A program made the translations under genes and the position numbers. This document shows positions 9,044-20,284 of a DNA stretch of 64,000 bases, in pieces (the stretch's first letter is position 1; each line of letters begins with the position of its first letter). Source of the stretch: Lelliottia nimipressuralis (GTDB taxonomy: Bacteria; Pseudomonadota; Gammaproteobacteria; Enterobacterales; Enterobacteriaceae); contig NZ_SOMG01000023.1 of NCBI RefSeq assembly GCF_004402045.1, forward strand, positions 248,001 to 312,000, written 5' to 3'. The notes under the pieces are model-generated. The model saw only the letters and a program-made list of their open reading frames with translations, did not search any database and was not told the DNA's origin.

Positions 9044-9072
9044 AGAGCACGGCACTCGCCGTGCTCTTCTTT
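9044..9072 (+). terminator. Rho-independent terminator of prfC
   Basis: AGAGCACGGC, loop ACTC, then GCCGTGCTCT form a perfect 10-bp stem (9044-9067), followed by TCTTT. It starts 10 nt after the prfC stop codon. Confidence 0.9.
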
Positions 9073-9177
9073 AATTCCTGTCTTATTAATCCCTTGCGGA
9101 ATGTTCTTAATTCACTGCATTTTCGCGCTTTTTGCTCGTTTTTTGCCCGAATCTGAAAGCGGCTCTGTGAGAGTGAT

Positions 9178-9184
9178 CTATATT
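9178..9184 (+). promoter_or_regulatory. Putative sigma-S -10 element for osmY
   Basis: CTATATT within GTGATCTATATTTAAC resembles the RpoS extended -10 (CTAyaCT). The same motif is, from memory, found at the stationary-phase promoter of E. coli osmY. It would give a leader of about 140 nt. No good sigma-70 -35 is seen, as expected for an RpoS promoter. Confidence 0.5.
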
Positions 9185-9333
9185 TAACTCAGTGTTTAGC
9201 ACCGGGTGTGGATAAATTAACTGTTCAATGCATGACTTTAGGTTATCCATTTCGCCTGTGTGTTTATTCGCGATATATATAACTACTAAGGAAGTATGTA
9301 GCCCGAATAACGGGTCAACACAGGAATAGATCG

Positions 9334-9951
9334 ATGAATATGACAAGACTGAAGATTTCGAAAACTCTGCTGGCTGTAACTCTGGGTAGCGTTCTGGTTA
9401 GCGGTTCCGCCCTGGCGGAAAGCAGCACCATGGATAAAGCACAGTCCACGGCCGATAACGCAGGGCAAAAAATCGATAGCTCTATGAATAAAGTCGGCAA
9501 CTTCATGGATGACAGCTCAATCACAGCAAAAGTGAAAGCCGCACTGGTGGATGATGAAGCCATCAAGAGCACCGATATTTCCGTTAAGACCGACAAGAAA
9601 GTCGTCACGCTGAGCGGCTTTGTTGAAAGCCAGGCTCAGGCCGAACAGGCGGTGAAAGTGGCGAAAGGCGTCGAAGGTGTTGCCTCCGTGAGCGATAAGC
9701 TGCACGTGCGTGACAGCAAAAACGCGTCGGTGAAAGGTTATGCCGGTGATGCTGCTACGACCAGTGAAATCAAAGCTAAACTTTTAGCAGATGACATCGT
9801 GCCATCCCGTAAGGTGAAAGTAGAAACCACCGATGGTGTGGTTCAGCTTTCCGGTACGGTAGATTCGCAGGCGCAAAGTGAACGTGCCGAGTCCATCGCG
9901 AAAGCGATTGATGGTGTGAAAAGCGTTAAAAACGATCTGAAAACGAAGTAA
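9334..9951 (+). CDS. osmY: Periplasmic osmotic-stress protein OsmY
   Basis: A 205-residue periplasmic protein with a signal peptide ([13 protein letters not shown] to about ALA, residue 28) and two BON domains (roughly 55-125 and 135-203). BON domains bind phospholipid or act as periplasmic chaperone-like modules. In E. coli it is strongly induced by RpoS and high osmolarity. The two repeats are recognisable from the parallel motifs [18 protein letters not shown] and [18 protein letters not shown]. It lies upstream of another stress gene, ytjA. Confidence 0.95.
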   Translation: MNMTRLKISKTLLAVTLGSVLVSGSALAESSTMDKAQSTADNAGQKIDSSMNKVGNFMDDSSITAKVKAALVDDEAIKSTDISVKTDKKVVTLSGFVESQAQAEQAVKVAKGVEGVASVSDKLHVRDSKNASVKGYAGDAATTSEIKAKLLADDIVPSRKVKVETTDGVVQLSGTVDSQAQSERAESIAKAIDGVKSVKNDLKTK

Positions 9952-10078
9952 ATCTGGACCATTCGCCCGTCTGGCTAACACCTGCGGGCGAAATAAGAAC
10001 GACTCTGGAAAAACGCCGGTGAGTGACCTGAGCGCTCACGTTTAGCGGCCGACATTAACTATGGTAAAGGAGAAGCTT

Positions 10079-10240
10079 ATGTTTCGTTGGGGCATTATAT
10101 TTCTGGTTATCGCGTTAATTGCCGCCGCATTAGGCTTTGGTGGACTGGCAGGTACAGCGGCATGGGCAGCTAAAATTGTCTTCGTTGTGGGTATTATTCT
10201 GTTCCTGGTCAGCCTGTTTACGGGACGTCGACGTCCGTAG
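10079..10240 (+). CDS. ytjA: DUF1328 small membrane protein YtjA
   Basis: A 53-residue protein ([20 protein letters not shown]...) with two hydrophobic helices separated by a Gly-rich turn and a basic C-terminus (GRRRP). This is the DUF1328 family, of unknown function and often co-induced with envelope or osmotic stress. AAAGGAGA is placed ideally before the ATG. It follows osmY by 127 bp and is closed by a terminator. Confidence 0.92.
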   Translation: MFRWGIIFLVIALIAAALGFGGLAGTAAWAAKIVFVVGIILFLVSLFTGRRRP

Positions 10241-10261
10241 CAAACGCAATATTCCTTCAAC

Positions 10262-10296
10262 AAAAAAAAGCCAGTCATTGCGACTGGCTTTTTCTT
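10262..10296 (+). terminator. Terminator after ytjA
   Basis: AAGCCAGTC, loop ATTGC, GACTGGCTT (10268-10290), then TTTCTT. The run of A before it could make it act in both directions. Confidence 0.88.
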
Positions 10297-10360
10297 ATTT
10301 GCGTTGCAGGTCGGGTGCGTTACTGTGGTGACAGAAAATAATCAAAACAGGAAAGCAGAG

Positions 10361-11413
10361 GTGGGGCAACGAATTCCCGTTACGCTCGGCAATATTGCGC
10401 CGCTGACGTTAAAACCGTTTCGCGCAGGTCAACTCGCGCTGGTCTGCGAAGGCGGTGGACAGCGCGGCATTTTCACCGCAGGCGTGCTGGATGAATTTAT
10501 GCGTGCGCAGTTCAACCCGTTTGACCTGTACTTCGGCACGTCTGCCGGGGCGCAGAACCTCTCTGCCTACGTCTGTAACCAGCCCGGCTACGCGCGAAAG
10601 GTCATTATGCGCTACACCACGGCGAAAGAGTTTTTTAACCCGGTGCGCTTTGTGCGCGGCGGCAACCTGATCGATCTCGACTGGCTGCTGGAGTCGACCT
10701 CCAGCCAGATGCCGCTTGCCATGGACACCGCCGCCCGTTTGTTTGATAGCGGCAAAGAGTTCTGGATGTGCGCCAGCCGGGGTGATGATTATTCGCCGGG
10801 CTATTTTTCTCCTCAGAAGGAGAACTGGCTGGACATCATCCGCGCCTCCAGCGCGATCCCCGGCTTTTATCGTACCGGCGCTCTGCTGGACGGCATTAGC
10901 TATCTGGACGGGGGGATCAGTGACGCGGTACCGGTGCAGGAAGCCGCCCGGCGCGGGGCGAAAACCATTGTGGTGATCCGTACCGTACCGTCGCAAATGT
11001 ATTACACCCCGCAGTGGTTTAAACGGATGGAGCGCTGGCTGGGCGACAGTAGCCTGCAGCCGCTGGTGAACATCGCAAAGCAGCATGAAACGACCTACGG
11101 CGCGATGCAGCGCTTCATTGAAAAACCGCCGGGTAAGCTGCGTATTTTTGAAATCTACCCGCCTAAGCCGTTGCTGAGCATGGCGCTGGGCAGTCGCGTT
11201 CCTGCGTTGCGCATGGATTACAAAACGGGGCGGCTGTGCGGACGTTACTTCCTGGCGACGGTGGGAAAAATGCTGGCGGAGCAACCGCCGCTTCATCGGC
11301 ATAAACGCATTATTATGCCGCCTGCGATTGTCGCCAACGACGCCCTGACGATGCCGCTGGTGGACATCCCGCAGGCGAATGACGCTTTATTAGATAATGA
11401 GGATCTGGCGTGA
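10361..11413 (+). CDS. yjjU: Patatin-like phospholipase YjjU
   Basis: A 350-residue patatin-family serine hydrolase. The oxyanion loop is GGGQRG, the nucleophile lies in GTSAG, and the catalytic Asp lies in DGGISD. These give the Ser-Asp dyad of the family. The natural substrate in enterobacteria is unknown. I chose GTG at 10361 (MGQRIPVTLGNIAPL) because AGGAAAG lies before it and it matches the E. coli N-terminus. Upstream in-frame starts at 10304 fall next to the ytjA terminator. Its end overlaps yjjV by 4 nt (GTGA), so translation is coupled. Confidence 0.88.
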   Translation: MGQRIPVTLGNIAPLTLKPFRAGQLALVCEGGGQRGIFTAGVLDEFMRAQFNPFDLYFGTSAGAQNLSAYVCNQPGYARKVIMRYTTAKEFFNPVRFVRGGNLIDLDWLLESTSSQMPLAMDTAARLFDSGKEFWMCASRGDDYSPGYFSPQKENWLDIIRASSAIPGFYRTGALLDGISYLDGGISDAVPVQEAARRGAKTIVVIRTVPSQMYYTPQWFKRMERWLGDSSLQPLVNIAKQHETTYGAMQRFIEKPPGKLRIFEIYPPKPLLSMALGSRVPALRMDYKTGRLCGRYFLATVGKMLAEQPPLHRHKRIIMPPAIVANDALTMPLVDIPQANDALLDNEDLA

Positions 11414-12192
11414 CGCACCGCTTTATCGATACCCACTGCCACTTTGATTTCCCGCCGTTTACGGGGGATGAAGAGCAAAGCATTGCGAAAGCGGCCGAAG
11501 CAGGCGTTCAGGCCATCATTGTGCCGTCAGTTGAAGCGGCTTATTTTTCCCGCGTGCTGGCGCTTTCCAGGCGGCACTCCGCGCTCTATGCCGCGCTCGG
11601 CCTGCATCCGATTGTAATTGAGCGGCATCTTGATGAGCATGTTGAGAAGCTCGATGAGGTACTGCAGACCGCAGGAGACAAACTTGTCGCCATCGGTGAG
11701 ATCGGCCTCGATCTTTACCGTGAGGATCCGCAGTTTGAGCGCCAGCAGACGATCCTTGACGCGCAGCTCAGGCTGGCGAAGCGTCACGATCTGCCGGTGA
11801 TACTCCACTCAAGACGCACGCACGATAAGCTGGCGATGCACCTGAAGCGCATCGAACTGCCGCGTAAAGGCGTGGTGCACGGCTTCTCCGGCAGCCTGCA
11901 GCAGGCGCAGCGTTTTATTGAACTGGGCTATAAAATCGGCGTCGGTGGAACTATCACCTACCCGCGAGCCAGTAAAACCCGGGACGTGATGGCACAGCTA
12001 CCGCTGTCGGCGCTGCTGCTGGAAACCGACGCGCCGGATATGCCGCTGAATGGTTTTCAGGGGCAGCCGAATCGCCCGGAGCAGGCGGCGCGCGTGTTTA
12101 CCTCCCTGTGTGAACTGCGAAAAGAGCCTGAAGAGGTCATTGCCGATGCGCTGCTGGAGAATACCCGTTCGGTATTTGGCATCACGCTATAG
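11410..12192 (+). CDS. yjjV: TatD-family metal-dependent hydrolase YjjV
   Basis: A 260-residue TIM-barrel hydrolase of the TatD family. Metal ligands are seen as DTHCHFDF at the N-terminus, GEIGLDL (Glu), the His in LHSRR, the His in VVHGFSG, and the Asp in ETDAPDMPL. Relatives are nucleases or peptidyl/D-aminoacyl-tRNA deacylase-like enzymes; the role of this paralogue is unknown. It starts at GTG inside the yjjU stop region and converges with yjjW, with 6 nt of 3' overlap. Confidence 0.9.
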   Translation: MTHRFIDTHCHFDFPPFTGDEEQSIAKAAEAGVQAIIVPSVEAAYFSRVLALSRRHSALYAALGLHPIVIERHLDEHVEKLDEVLQTAGDKLVAIGEIGLDLYREDPQFERQQTILDAQLRLAKRHDLPVILHSRRTHDKLAMHLKRIELPRKGVVHGFSGSLQQAQRFIELGYKIGVGGTITYPRASKTRDVMAQLPLSALLLETDAPDMPLNGFQGQPNRPEQAARVFTSLCELRKEPEEVIADALLENTRSVFGITL

Positions 12193-13047
12193 GTAAAGCC
12201 CTGGACGGATCACCGTTATTTTCTGTTTTTCCAGCGCCCGGGCCAATGGTTCAACGTCCTCAGGCGTGGCGCTGCGCCATGACGCCGCCTCACCGTAAAC
12301 GCCATGCGCATGAAACGCGTTGATGCGCACCGGCACATTTCCAAGCCCGCGGATAAACGTCGTCAGCGGTTTGAGGTGTTCCAGATAATCACACTGCTCC
12401 GGAATGACCAGCAAGCGGAGTTCCGTCAAACGGTGACGAGCTGCCAGCCAGCGGATGCTCTGCTTAATCTGCGGGTTTTCACGTCCGGTGAGGAAACGAT
12501 GATGCTCGTTCCCCCATGCCTTCAGATCCAGCATCGCGCCATCCAGTACCGGCAGCAGCTTTTGCCAGCCGGTTTCGCTTAACAGACCATTGCTGTCGAC
12601 CAGGCAGGTCAGATGACGCAGGGCGGGATCCGCTTTGATCGCCGCGAACAGAGCAATCAAAAACGGCAGTTGCGTTGTGGCTTCACCACCGCTTACGGTG
12701 ATCCCTTCAATAAATGGCGCTGCTTTGCGGATCTGCGCGAGGATCTCTTCCACGCTGAAGCGGTGCGCCATAGGCGTTGCCTGCTGCTGGCACAGGTGCA
12801 GACAGGTATCGCACTGCTGACAATGACTTTCCTGCCACCAGACGCGTCCGGCCTGAATGATCAGCGCGTCGTGCGGGCAGTGGATCACGCACTCCCCGCA
12901 GTCGTTGCAACGGCCGATCGTCCACGGGTTGTGGCAGGTTTTACAGCGCAGGTTGCAGCCCTGCAGGAACAGCGCCAGGCGGCTGCCCGGCCCGTCCACG
13001 CAGGAAAAAGGAATGACCTGACTAACTAAAGCGCATCTGCTGTTCAT
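12187..13047 (-). CDS. yjjW: Glycyl-radical enzyme activase YjjW
   Basis: A 286-residue radical-SAM enzyme that would install the glycyl radical on YjjI. The radical-SAM cluster motif is [12 protein letters not shown] (CxxxCxxC). It is followed by a two-cluster ferredoxin-like insert, [12 protein letters not shown] and [11 protein letters not shown], as in activases for glycyl-radical enzymes other than PFL. The glycine-rich SAM contact is TVSGGE. Its start overlaps the end of yjjI by 26 nt, so the two are co-translated. Confidence 0.92.
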   Translation of the reverse strand: MNSRCALVSQVIPFSCVDGPGSRLALFLQGCNLRCKTCHNPWTIGRCNDCGECVIHCPHDALIIQAGRVWWQESHCQQCDTCLHLCQQQATPMAHRFSVEEILAQIRKAAPFIEGITVSGGEATTQLPFLIALFAAIKADPALRHLTCLVDSNGLLSETGWQKLLPVLDGAMLDLKAWGNEHHRFLTGRENPQIKQSIRWLAARHRLTELRLLVIPEQCDYLEHLKPLTTFIRGLGNVPVRINAFHAHGVYGEAASWRSATPEDVEPLARALEKQKITVIRPGLYL

Positions 13048-14569
13048 GGCTTATCACGCGCGGCTGACGTTCCAGAATACGGGTATTGCGTGCGGCCTCT
13101 TCACCCAGCCACGTGGTGTTAGTTCTCGAACCCGCTTCCCGGTATTTTTCCAGATCCGATAATCGCACCATATACCCGGTCACGCGGACCAGATCGTTAC
13201 CTGCTACGTTAGCCGTAAATTCCCGCATACCCGCCCTGAAGGCGCCAAGGCAAAGCTGTACCACCGCCTGGGGATTGCGTTTTACCGTCTCATCAAGCGT
13301 CAATATGTCGCTTATGCCGGAAGTGTAGTGCTTATGGTGAGGGGCCACGGCCAGCAGGTGGCTTATCGGATCCGGCTCGTCGCCGTAGGGCAGACGCGCG
13401 CCCGGCGTGATACCCGAATCAGAGCTGATCCCCGACTGCGCGTGGAGCATCGCGCGATGCTTCCAGCCGTGCTTCACCGGCGTGTTTTCGACAAACGCCG
13501 CAAGCTCTTCGCTGATGCGATAGCCCAGCGCGTTGGCCTGCTCATCTTTACCGTAGCGTCCCGCTATTCCTGCTTTCGCACAGAGCGCGTTTACCGCTTC
13601 CGCCATGCCGTACAGGCCAAACATCGGCACAAACCGATCGGCATCAATCAGCCCCTCTTTTACCAGGAAGCTATTCTCAAAGAAACCGGATTGTTGATAC
13701 AGAAAATCACAGCGGGCATCGATGATGGCAATTTGCTGTTGGCAGTAGTACGGAAGCGTGCGGGTGAAGAAGTCGTCGATGGAAGTGCTGTGTTCGGCAA
13801 TGGCTTTAAGGTTAAGGCGCACCAGGGTGCTGCCACCGCCTGCCAGCGGCAGGGAGTTGTAACAGCTCACCACGCCATAACGCCCTTTTGTGAAAATTTT
13901 ATCATTCATCGGGCCATTAGAAATATGCGGTTTGCTGCATTCGCATATGTTTATGGCCACCTCAAGCAGCAAATCTTCCGGTGTGATTTCGGGATCGTAA
14001 ATAAAAGTTAGATTCGGTGTGACCTGCTTCAGCTCTGCATCTGCGCGCAGTATTGCGCGCGTGATGGGGGTATCTTCCGGTCCAATATTGGCATGCATAA
14101 AGGCATCCGGCAGCGTACGGTCGAGATAGCGCCAGAAACGTTTTACTCGGCTATCGATCTCTTCTTGTGTTAGAATTCTAACATACGGTTGCAGTAGAGA
14201 ATCAAGATGACCGAGATAGACCGGCATCGATGTGACGGACGGAACATGATGGTACAGAATGGTTAACAGCGAGAGGGCATCATCCAGATCTTTAGCGCCT
14301 TCCAGCTCCAGCCATTCTGAACCGTTAGCCAGAAATTTTGCGTAATCCGGCAGAACGTAACGAGGTTTGTAGGGCGCGTGGCCTTCGAACATGTCGCAGA
14401 TAAATCCCTCGTCCAGTGCGGCACATGCAGCCTCAGGAAGGGCCGGATAAGGCAGATTGTTTTCCGCTTCCAGCGCCAGAAAATGACGTTTTTGTTCCGG
14501 GGTTAACACCGGGCTTGTCACAATGTGCTGGCAACGTTGTTGCAGGGCGTCGGGGCTGGAGTGGGGCAT
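13022..14569 (-). CDS. yjjI: Glycyl-radical protein YjjI, substrate unknown
   Basis: A 515-residue protein of the YjjI family. The C-terminal RVTGYMV motif carries the probable radical Gly465. It is shorter than PFL-type enzymes (about 750 residues) and resembles the compact branch of glycyl-radical enzymes. Function is not known with confidence. The paired activase yjjW lies just downstream. Two DeoR operators of the neighbouring deo operon lie inside this coding region, on the opposite strand. Anaerobic expression is expected because glycyl radicals are destroyed by oxygen. Confidence 0.88.
   Translation of the reverse strand: MPHSSPDALQQRCQHIVTSPVLTPEQKRHFLALEAENNLPYPALPEAACAALDEGFICDMFEGHAPYKPRYVLPDYAKFLANGSEWLELEGAKDLDDALSLLTILYHHVPSVTSMPVYLGHLDSLLQPYVRILTQEEIDSRVKRFWRYLDRTLPDAFMHANIGPEDTPITRAILRADAELKQVTPNLTFIYDPEITPEDLLLEVAINICECSKPHISNGPMNDKIFTKGRYGVVSCYNSLPLAGGGSTLVRLNLKAIAEHSTSIDDFFTRTLPYYCQQQIAIIDARCDFLYQQSGFFENSFLVKEGLIDADRFVPMFGLYGMAEAVNALCAKAGIAGRYGKDEQANALGYRISEELAAFVENTPVKHGWKHRAMLHAQSGISSDSGITPGARLPYGDEPDPISHLLAVAPHHKHYTSGISDILTLDETVKRNPQAVVQLCLGAFRAGMREFTANVAGNDLVRVTGYMVRLSDLEKYREAGSRTNTTWLGEEAARNTRILERQPRVISHEQQMRFS
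13889..13904. promoter_or_regulatory. DeoR operator OE (distal)
   Basis: A degenerate match, TGTGAAAATTTTATCA (12 of 16 to the perfect operator at 14168). It lies inside yjjI, exactly 279 bp from that operator, which is the spacing known for the third deo operator of E. coli. Confidence 0.65.
14168..14183. promoter_or_regulatory. DeoR operator O1 at deoP1, perfect palindrome
   Basis: TGTTAGAATTCTAACA is a perfect 16-bp palindrome and the consensus deo operator. It lies inside the yjjI coding region, 648 bp before the deoC codon. The TAGAAT at its core also serves as a -10 for the distal promoter deoP1. Confidence 0.9.
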
Positions 14570-14680
14570 GTTCGCTTCCTTGATTGTTCTGCGGATGATG
14601 AACGGATTGTAGAAAGGCAGCCTGTCGGGGCTTTTGATCCGACAGGGGTAATCGCTGCTTTAGTCGGCGATTTGCGCTCT

Positions 14681-14757
14681 AAAGTTTGAAGAAGATCGCA
14701 TTACAGTAATGCAAATTTGTATGCAGTTTTCATTAACTGTGATGAATGTCGAAGTGT
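14681..14757 (+). promoter_or_regulatory. CRP/CytR region of deoP2
   Basis: Two CRP-like 22-bp sites are visible: AAAGTTTGAAGAAGATCGCATT (14681-14702, written in full only as TTTGA-N6-TCGCA) and TGTGA-N6-CGAAG (14736-14757). Between them lies the inverted repeat GCATTAC-A-GTAATGC. Tandem CRP sites with CytR wedged between them are known at E. coli deoP2. The proximal CRP site is centred about 40 bp upstream of the expected start, the class II position. Confidence 0.75.
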
Positions 14758-14770
14758 GGATGCGGGTGGA

Positions 14771-14786
14771 TGTTAGAATACTCACA
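14771..14786 (+). promoter_or_regulatory. DeoR operator O2 and -10 of deoP2
   Basis: TGTTAGAATACTCACA matches the perfect operator at 14 of 16 positions and contains the TAGAAT -10 hexamer (14774-14779). It is 603 bp from the distal perfect operator, close to the 599-bp separation reported for E. coli O1 and O2. Confidence 0.85.
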
Positions 14787-14831
14787 GACCCGCAAGGTAA
14801 AATTGATACGGCACTGCCGTTGGAGAATGTT

Positions 14832-15611
14832 ATGACCGATTTAACTGCAAGCAGCCTGCGCGCGTTGAAACTGATGGACCTGACTACCCTGAACGATGAC
14901 GACACCAATGAAAAAGTCATCGCCCTGTGCCATCAGGCGAAAACGCCCGTCGGTAACACCGCCGCCATCTGTATCTACCCGCGCTTTATCCCGATTGCCC
15001 GTAAAACTCTGAAAGAGCAGGGCACCCCGGAGGTGCGCATTGCAACCGTGACTAACTTCCCGCACGGCAACGACGATATCGAGATTGCGCTGGCAGAAAC
15101 CCGTGCGGCGATTGCTTACGGTGCAGACGAAGTGGACGTGGTATTCCCGTACCGCGCGCTGATCGCCGGCAACGAGCAGGTTGGTTTTGACCTGGTGAAA
15201 GCCTGTAAAGACGCCTGCGCGGCGGCAAACGTTTGGCTTAAAGTGATCATCGAAACCGGCGAGCTGAAAGAAGAGGCGCTGATTCGTAAGGCGTCTGAAA
15301 TCTCCATCAAAGCTGGTGCAGATTTCATTAAAACCTCTACCGGTAAAGTGCCGGTGAATGCGACCCCGGAAAGCGCGCGCATCATGATGGAAGTCATTCG
15401 TGATATGGGCGTGTCCAAAACGGTTGGTTTCAAACCTGCGGGCGGCGTGCGTACCGCTGAAGACGCGCAGCAGTTCCTGGCGATTGCCGACGAATTGTTC
15501 GGTGCCGACTGGGCGGATTCCCGTCACTACCGCTTTGGCGCATCCAGCCTGCTGGCCAGCCTGCTGAAAGCGCTGGGTCACGGCGACGGTAAGAGCGCAA
15601 GCAGCTACTAA
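14832..15611 (+). CDS. deoC: Deoxyribose-phosphate aldolase DeoC
   Basis: A 259-residue class I aldolase that cleaves 2-deoxyribose 5-phosphate into acetaldehyde and glyceraldehyde 3-phosphate. The Schiff-base lysine lies in DFIKTSTGK and the second catalytic lysine in [12 protein letters not shown] chose the ATG at 14832 ([14 protein letters not shown]) after GGAGAATG; it gives the E. coli length. An in-frame ATG at 14709 would place the start upstream of the promoter. First gene of deoCABD. Confidence 0.97.
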   Translation: MTDLTASSLRALKLMDLTTLNDDDTNEKVIALCHQAKTPVGNTAAICIYPRFIPIARKTLKEQGTPEVRIATVTNFPHGNDDIEIALAETRAAIAYGADEVDVVFPYRALIAGNEQVGFDLVKACKDACAAANVWLKVIIETGELKEEALIRKASEISIKAGADFIKTSTGKVPVNATPESARIMMEVIRDMGVSKTVGFKPAGGVRTAEDAQQFLAIADELFGADWADSRHYRFGASSLLASLLKALGHGDGKSASSY

Positions 15612-15619
15612 GTTTGAAT

Positions 15620-15688
15620 TGCCGGGTGGCGCTACGCTTACCCGGCCTACCGGATCGTAGGGCGGGTAAGCGTAGTGCCCCCCGCCAC
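15620..15688. repeat. BIME between deoC and deoA
   Basis: Two inverted REP units (GCCGGGTGGCGCTACGC and GGGCGGGTAAGCGTAGTGC) sit in the 106-bp gap inside the operon. They may protect the upstream message or reduce deoA expression relative to deoC. Confidence 0.85.
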
Positions 15689-15717
15689 AACTCCCCCGAT
15701 TCCGCATGGAGGTTACC

Positions 15718-17040
15718 GTGTTTCTCGCACAAGAAATTATTCGTAAAAAACGTGATGGTCATGCATTAAGCGACGAAGAGATCCGCTTCTTCATCAACGG
15801 CATTCGTGATAACACCGTCTCAGAAGGGCAAATTGCGGCTCTGGCGATGACCATTTTCTTCCACGATATGTCGATGCCTGAGCGCGTGTCGCTGACCATG
15901 GCGATGCGAGATTCAGGAACCGTTCTGGACTGGAAGAGCCTCAACCTTAACGGCCCGATTGTGGATAAACACTCCACCGGCGGCGTGGGCGACGTGACGT
16001 CTCTGATGCTTGGCCCAATGGTGGCAGCCTGTGGCGGTTACATCCCGATGATCTCCGGGCGCGGCCTGGGCCACACCGGCGGTACGCTCGACAAACTGGA
16101 AGCCATTCCGGGCTTCGATATCTTCCCGGACGACAACCGCTTCCGCGACATTATTAAAGATGTTGGTGTGGCGATTATCGGCCAGACCAGCTCTCTTGCT
16201 CCGGCAGACAAGCGTTTCTACGCGACCCGCGATATCACCGCAACCGTTGACTCCATCCCGCTGATTACCGCCTCTATCCTGGCGAAGAAACTGGCAGAAG
16301 GGCTGGACGCGCTGGTGATGGACGTGAAGGTGGGCAGCGGCGCGTTTATGCCGACCTATGAACTTTCTGCTGCGCTTGCCGAAGCGATCGTTGGCGTCTC
16401 CAACGGCGCGGGCGTGCGCACCACCGCATTGCTCACCGACATGAACCAGGTGCTGGCTTCCAGCGCCGGTAACGCGGTTGAAGTGCGTGAGGCGGTACAG
16501 TTCCTCACCGGTGAATACCGTAACCCGCGTCTGTTCGACGTTACCATGGCGCTGTGCGTTGAGATGTTAATCTCCGGCAAGCTTGCCAAAGACGACGCTG
16601 ACGCCCGTGCGAAACTGCAGGCCGTGCTGGACAACGGCAAAGCGGCGGAAATCTTTGGCCGTATGGTTGCGGCGCAGAAAGGCCCGACCGATTTCGTCGA
16701 AAATTATGCGAAATATCTGCCGACCGCGACGCTCAGCAAAGCGGTGTATGCCGATAGCGAAGGTTTTGTCTCCGCGATGGACACCCGTGCCCTCGGTATG
16801 GCGGTGGTCTCGATGGGCGGCGGCCGTCGTCAGGCGTCAGACACCATTGATTACAGCGTCGGCTTTACCGATATGGCCCGTCTGGGCGACAGCGTTGACG
16901 GTCAGCGTCCGCTGGCGGTGATCCACGCTAAAGACGAAGCCAGCTGGCAGGAAGCGGCGAAAGCGGTGAAAGCGGCCATTGCGCTTGATGATAAAGCACC
17001 GGAAACCACACCGACTGTCTATCGCCGTATCACCGAATAG
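15718..17040 (+). CDS. deoA: Thymidine phosphorylase DeoA
   Basis: A 440-residue phosphorylase that splits thymidine and phosphate into thymine and deoxyribose 1-phosphate. The N-terminal helical domain and the phosphate-binding motif [10 protein letters not shown] (about residues 82-91) are intact, as is the KVGSGAFM segment. The GTG at 15718 is preceded by GGAGG and gives the E. coli N-terminus [11 protein letters not shown]. An in-frame ATG 12 nt earlier overlaps the Shine-Dalgarno sequence and is rejected. Second gene of the deo operon. Confidence 0.97.
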   Translation: MFLAQEIIRKKRDGHALSDEEIRFFINGIRDNTVSEGQIAALAMTIFFHDMSMPERVSLTMAMRDSGTVLDWKSLNLNGPIVDKHSTGGVGDVTSLMLGPMVAACGGYIPMISGRGLGHTGGTLDKLEAIPGFDIFPDDNRFRDIIKDVGVAIIGQTSSLAPADKRFYATRDITATVDSIPLITASILAKKLAEGLDALVMDVKVGSGAFMPTYELSAALAEAIVGVSNGAGVRTTALLTDMNQVLASSAGNAVEVREAVQFLTGEYRNPRLFDVTMALCVEMLISGKLAKDDADARAKLQAVLDNGKAAEIFGRMVAAQKGPTDFVENYAKYLPTATLSKAVYADSEGFVSAMDTRALGMAVVSMGGGRRQASDTIDYSVGFTDMARLGDSVDGQRPLAVIHAKDEASWQEAAKAVKAAIALDDKAPETTPTVYRRITE

Positions 17041-17063
17041 CGGTATACTGATCTGATCGATAA

Positions 17064-18317
<1,254 letters not shown>

Positions 18318-18323
18318 GGTCAT

Positions 18324-18392
18324 TGCCCGGTGGCGCTTCGCTTACCGGGCCTACGGTTTTGTAGGCCGGGTCAGGCGTAGCCGCCACCCGGC
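18324..18392. repeat. BIME between deoB and deoD
   Basis: Inverted REP units (CCCGGTGGCGCTTCGC and GTCAGGCGTAGCCGCCACC) with a TTTTGTAGGCC linker fill the gap before deoD. This is the second BIME within the same operon. Confidence 0.85.
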
Positions 18393-18420
18393 AAAAACAA
18401 CAATGTAAAAGGAACTGAAG

Positions 18421-19143
18421 ATGGCAACTCCTCACATTAATGCAGAAATGGGTGATTTCGCTGACGTCGTATTGATGCCGGGCGACCCGCTGCGCGCGAA
18501 GCACATTGCAGAAACCTTCCTCGAAGACGTGCGTGAAGTGAACAACGTTCGCGGCATGCTGGGCTTCACCGGTACCTACAAGGGCCGCAAAATCTCCGTG
18601 ATGGGCCACGGTATGGGTATCCCATCCTGCTCTATCTACACCAAAGAGCTGATCACCGACTTCGGCGTGAAGAAAATCATCCGCGTTGGCTCCTGTGGTG
18701 CCGTACGCATGGACGTTAAGCTGCGCGACATCGTTATCGGTATGGGTGCCTGCACCGATTCCAAAGTTAACCGTATGCGTTTCAAAGATCATGACTTCGC
18801 TGCCATTGCAGACTTCGGCATGGTGCGTGACGCGGTTGACGCGGCAAAAGCGCTGGGCGTTGAAGCGCGCGTGGGTAACATTTTCTCTGCTGACCTGTTC
18901 TATGCACCGGACGGCGGCGAGATGTTCGACGTGATGGAGAAATACGGCATTCTGGGCGTGGAAATGGAAGCGGCGGGTATCTACGGCGTAGCGGCTGAGT
19001 TTGGTGCGAAAGCGCTGACCATCTGCACCGTGTCTGACCACATCCGTACCCACGAGCAGACCACCGCTGCCGAGCGTCAGACCACCTTCAACGACATGAT
19101 CAAAATCGCGCTGGAATCCGTTCTGCTGGGCGATAAAGAGTAA
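18421..19143 (+). CDS. deoD: Purine-nucleoside phosphorylase DeoD
   Basis: A 240-residue hexameric-type purine nucleoside phosphorylase that converts purine (deoxy)nucleosides to base and (deoxy)ribose 1-phosphate. The phosphate site is GDPLRAK, the sugar site is [11 protein letters not shown], and the catalytic Asp is in [10 protein letters not shown]. It is one residue longer than the E. coli enzyme, with an extra Gly in [16 protein letters not shown] precedes the ATG. Last gene of the operon; the yjjJ gene that follows it in E. coli is absent. Confidence 0.97.
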   Translation: MATPHINAEMGDFADVVLMPGDPLRAKHIAETFLEDVREVNNVRGMLGFTGTYKGRKISVMGHGMGIPSCSIYTKELITDFGVKKIIRVGSCGAVRMDVKLRDIVIGMGACTDSKVNRMRFKDHDFAAIADFGMVRDAVDAAKALGVEARVGNIFSADLFYAPDGGEMFDVMEKYGILGVEMEAAGIYGVAAEFGAKALTICTVSDHIRTHEQTTAAERQTTFNDMIKIALESVLLGDKE

Positions 19144-19151
19144 GCGCTGTT

Positions 19152-19193
19152 GTGCCGGGTGGCGGCTTCGCCTGACCCGGCCTACGGTTTTGT
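19152..19193. repeat. REP element after deoD
   Basis: GTGCCGGGTGGCGGCTTCGCC pairs with GACCCGGCCTAC in a standard REP palindrome directly after the deoD stop. Confidence 0.8.
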
Positions 19194-19195
19194 AG

Positions 19196-19227
19196 GCCCG
19201 CTAAGCGCATCGCCAGCGGGCTTTTTT
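19196..19227 (+). terminator. Terminator of the deo operon
   Basis: GCCCGCT (19196-19202) pairs with AGCGGGC (19215-19221) and is followed by six T. It is derived from the second half of a BIME, so a REP-like hairpin seems to have become the operon terminator. Confidence 0.75.
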
Positions 19228-19228
19228 A

Positions 19229-20245
19229 CTAGCGCACGGCCTGTGCAATCCATGCTGACAAATCCCTTAACTCTTTTTCCTGCTCCGGGAAATCCCCAAT
19301 CAACGCGTCGCATTCCTGCTGCAGCATATCCGCCCGGTACAAACAGCCCTGTAAGCGTGCCGCGAGTGCTTCCAGCGGTGCCGGATTAAGACTGTCCGTA
19401 AACACCTGCGTGCGGGTGATATGACCTTTCTCTACGTCGAAGTGCAGCTCCACGCCGCCCCAGGTAAAACGCTCATCCAGCAGATGGGAAAATGCAGGAG
19501 CCTGACCGAAGTTCCACTCCCAGCTGCTCTGGCGGGCGAAGGTTTCGGCGAAGTTTGGCAGGTCCGGGGTCTTATCCGGTGAGATCGCTTCTGCTTCCAC
19601 GCGCTCGCCGTAATGCGCAAAGAACGCCTCGCGCACGGCCTCACAGATTTGCTCATGGGTAATTCCAGGCAGCAGTTCGACCAGATTTGCCACGCGACCG
19701 CGCACGGAGGTAATCCCTTTGGCCTGTAGTTTTTTCTTGTCGGGATTCAGATAGTTAGCCAGGCGGCTGAGATCCGCGTTAAGCAGAAGGGTACCGTGGT
19801 GGAACCCGCGATCCATCGTTTCGCGGTAGGCTGAACCGGACACTTTACGATCCCCGTCCGGCGTTTTGACCACCAGATCGTTACGCCCGGAGGCTTCTGC
19901 CGTCACGCCGAGTGAATTGAGCGCGTTGAGAACGATGGACGTTGAGATAGTTTTATCGTATTCCGGTTTACCCGCCATAAAGGTAAAGCAGGTGTTGCCT
20001 AGATCGTGAAACACCGCGCCGCCGCCGCTGCTACGACGCGCGAGGCGCACGTTGTCCTCTTCCATACGCCGCGTATTGCACTCTTTCCACGGGTTTTGCG
20101 CGCGGCCGATGACCACCGTATCGGCGTTACGCCAGAGAAACAGGACGCGCTGGGTGGCGGGCATCTGGCGGAAAATGCACTCTTCAACCGCGAGATTAAA
20201 CCAGGGATCGTAAGAGTCAGAGATAAGCAGGCGTAACGTCGTCAT
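19229..20245 (-). CDS. lplA: Lipoate-protein ligase A
   Basis: A 338-residue ligase that activates exogenous lipoate with ATP and transfers it to the E2 and H proteins of pyruvate, 2-oxoglutarate and glycine-cleavage complexes. The lipoate-binding loop [12 protein letters not shown] and the catalytic-lysine segment [11 protein letters not shown] are present, followed by the C-terminal accessory domain. I start it at the ATG at 20245 ([15 protein letters not shown]), equal to the E. coli length; an in-frame ATG 24 nt upstream is less likely. Confidence 0.95.
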   Translation of the reverse strand: MTTLRLLISDSYDPWFNLAVEECIFRQMPATQRVLFLWRNADTVVIGRAQNPWKECNTRRMEEDNVRLARRSSGGGAVFHDLGNTCFTFMAGKPEYDKTISTSIVLNALNSLGVTAEASGRNDLVVKTPDGDRKVSGSAYRETMDRGFHHGTLLLNADLSRLANYLNPDKKKLQAKGITSVRGRVANLVELLPGITHEQICEAVREAFFAHYGERVEAEAISPDKTPDLPNFAETFARQSSWEWNFGQAPAFSHLLDERFTWGGVELHFDVEKGHITRTQVFTDSLNPAPLEALAARLQGCLYRADMLQQECDALIGDFPEQEKELRDLSAWIAQAVR

Positions 20246-20284
20246 GGCAGAGTTCCTTTTCCGAATCATTTGCCTACTTTATCA

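Noticed and set aside
7838..9055. A 405-codon open frame opposite prfC
   Set aside because: Shadow of the highly conserved GTPase gene; composition is not protein-like.
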